Source of the DNA: Chromatiales bacterium
GTDB lineage: Bacteria > Pseudomonadota > Gammaproteobacteria > CAMYNG01
Reading direction: 5' to 3'
Assembly: GCA_026990045.1 (NCBI GenBank)
Contig: JALSIK010000428.1
Location: 1-7,444 of the forward strand
Length of the DNA: 7,444 nucleotides
Both the position numbers and the translations under genes were made by a program. The notes below the pieces were generated by a model. It saw nothing but the letters and a program-made list of their open reading frames with translations, was not told the DNA's origin and ran no database searches. Shown one piece after another: positions 7,309 through 7,444 of the stretch; positions within the stretch are counted from its first letter, which is position 1; the number at the start of each line of letters is the position of its first letter.

Positions 7309-7322
7309 GACCCTTGCGGGCC
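7309..7322 (-). other. Small GNRA-capped hairpin in the nuo leader
   Basis: In the predicted leader RNA, GGCCC (7322 to 7318) can pair with GGGUC (7313 to 7309), using one G-U pair, around the tetraloop GCAA. The stem is only 5 bp but is capped by a stabilising GNRA-type loop. It is followed by an A/C-rich stretch with little pairing potential (about 7281-7302) leading to the ribosome site. A role in leader stability or ribosome access is possible but not shown; a chance hairpin is plausible at this GC content. Confidence 0.35.
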
Positions 7323-7341
7323 GTTGGCGCAAAGCCGGGTC

Positions 7342-7371
7342 AGTCTAGGCCAGCGGCAAACGGGGTGTCAA
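7342..7371 (-). promoter_or_regulatory. Putative sigma70-type promoter of the nuo operon
   Basis: On the minus strand, a perfect -35 hexamer TTGACA (7371 to 7366) is followed by an 18-nt spacer and the -10 hexamer TAGACT (7347 to 7342), which matches TATAAT at four of six positions. Transcription would begin near 7335, giving a leader of roughly 80 nt before nuoA. An A-rich stretch (7386-7399) lies about 15 nt upstream of the -35 box and could act as a partial UP element. It is the best promoter match in the non-coding region and stands out against the GC-rich background. The exact start site is inferred. Confidence 0.7.
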
Positions 7372-7402
7372 GTTGGCCACAGTCCGGTTTTCTTTTTTGC
7401 GT

Positions 7403-7421
7403 CAAATGCTTATCGCATTTG
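7403..7421. repeat. Perfect inverted repeat upstream of the nuo promoter (possible operator)
   Basis: CAAATGC and GCATTTG form perfect 7-bp arms around a 5-nt centre (TTATC on the plus strand). The centre, at 7412, lies about 77 nt upstream of the inferred transcription start, a position from which an activator could act. The repeat is AT-rich in a GC-rich context. It is unlikely to be a terminator because neither strand has a T run directly after the second arm. I do not recognise it as the site of a specific regulator; it lacks the FNR half-site TTGAT in the right arrangement. Confidence 0.5.
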
Positions 7422-7444
7422 TGGGGGTATAAAAAATTTCCGTG

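Noticed and set aside
7377..7405. Second possible promoter on the minus strand using TTGACG (7405-7400)
   Set aside because: With a 17-nt spacer the -10 position reads CTGTGG, which is not a plausible -10 hexamer.
7428..7433. TATAAA on the plus strand as a -10 element for a divergent or antisense promoter
   Set aside because: No acceptable -35 hexamer lies 16-18 nt upstream, and no plus-strand gene starts within the window after it.
1..7444. A hidden novel system (defence, mobile, CRISPR, biosynthetic or regulatory RNA) within the window
   Set aside because: Nearly all sequence is accounted for by eight contiguous complex I genes with intact cofactor ligands. The only non-coding stretch of note is the 191-base promoter/leader region, and nothing there goes beyond ordinary promoter-type signals.

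Overview
The window is the first half of a respiratory complex I operon (proton-translocating NADH:quinone oxidoreductase, NDH-1), and all of it lies on the minus strand. Read in the direction of transcription, from high to low coordinates, the order is a short promoter/leader region (about 7254-7444), then nuoA, nuoB, nuoC, nuoD, nuoE, nuoF, nuoG and the first 124 codons of nuoH, which runs off the left edge. The genes that normally follow (nuoI to nuoN) would lie to the left of position 1. No mobile element, CRISPR array, RNA gene, toxin/defence gene or cargo gene is visible.

The base composition is very GC-rich, with strong G/C preference at third codon positions. The protein sequences look proteobacterial: NuoA carries a PYECG motif, NuoB is 158 residues, NuoC and NuoD are separate genes, and NuoG lacks the extra N7 iron-sulfur site. 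A high-GC gammaproteobacterium (for example of the Ectothiorhodospiraceae/Chromatiales type) is my best guess, with a betaproteobacterium as the alternative. This is inferred from family resemblance, not from a search.

The genes are packed tightly. nuoA/nuoB overlap by 10 nt, nuoD/nuoC by 8 nt, nuoE/nuoD by 4 nt (ATGA) and nuoH/nuoG by 1 nt (TGATG). The remaining gaps are 5 nt (nuoF to nuoG), 13 nt (nuoE to nuoF) and 22 nt (nuoB to nuoC). No internal terminator or promoter is apparent, so the set is probably one transcript with translational coupling. The only regulatory region is upstream of nuoA. It holds a good sigma70-like promoter (perfect TTGACA, 18-nt spacer, TAGACT), a perfect 7-bp inverted repeat further upstream, and a leader with a small GNRA-capped hairpin.

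Functionally, NuoE, NuoF and NuoG form the NADH dehydrogenase arm: FMN and N3 in NuoF, N1a in NuoE, and N1b, N4 and N5 in NuoG. NuoB, NuoC and NuoD belong to the quinone-reducing connecting module, with cluster N2 in NuoB and the quinone-site His/Tyr in NuoD. NuoA and NuoH are membrane subunits at the junction with the proton-pumping arm. All ligand residues expected for these clusters are present, and every complete gene is intact, so the complex looks functional. The content is ordinary housekeeping respiration. I found no credible sign of an undescribed system, and the findings below are modest.
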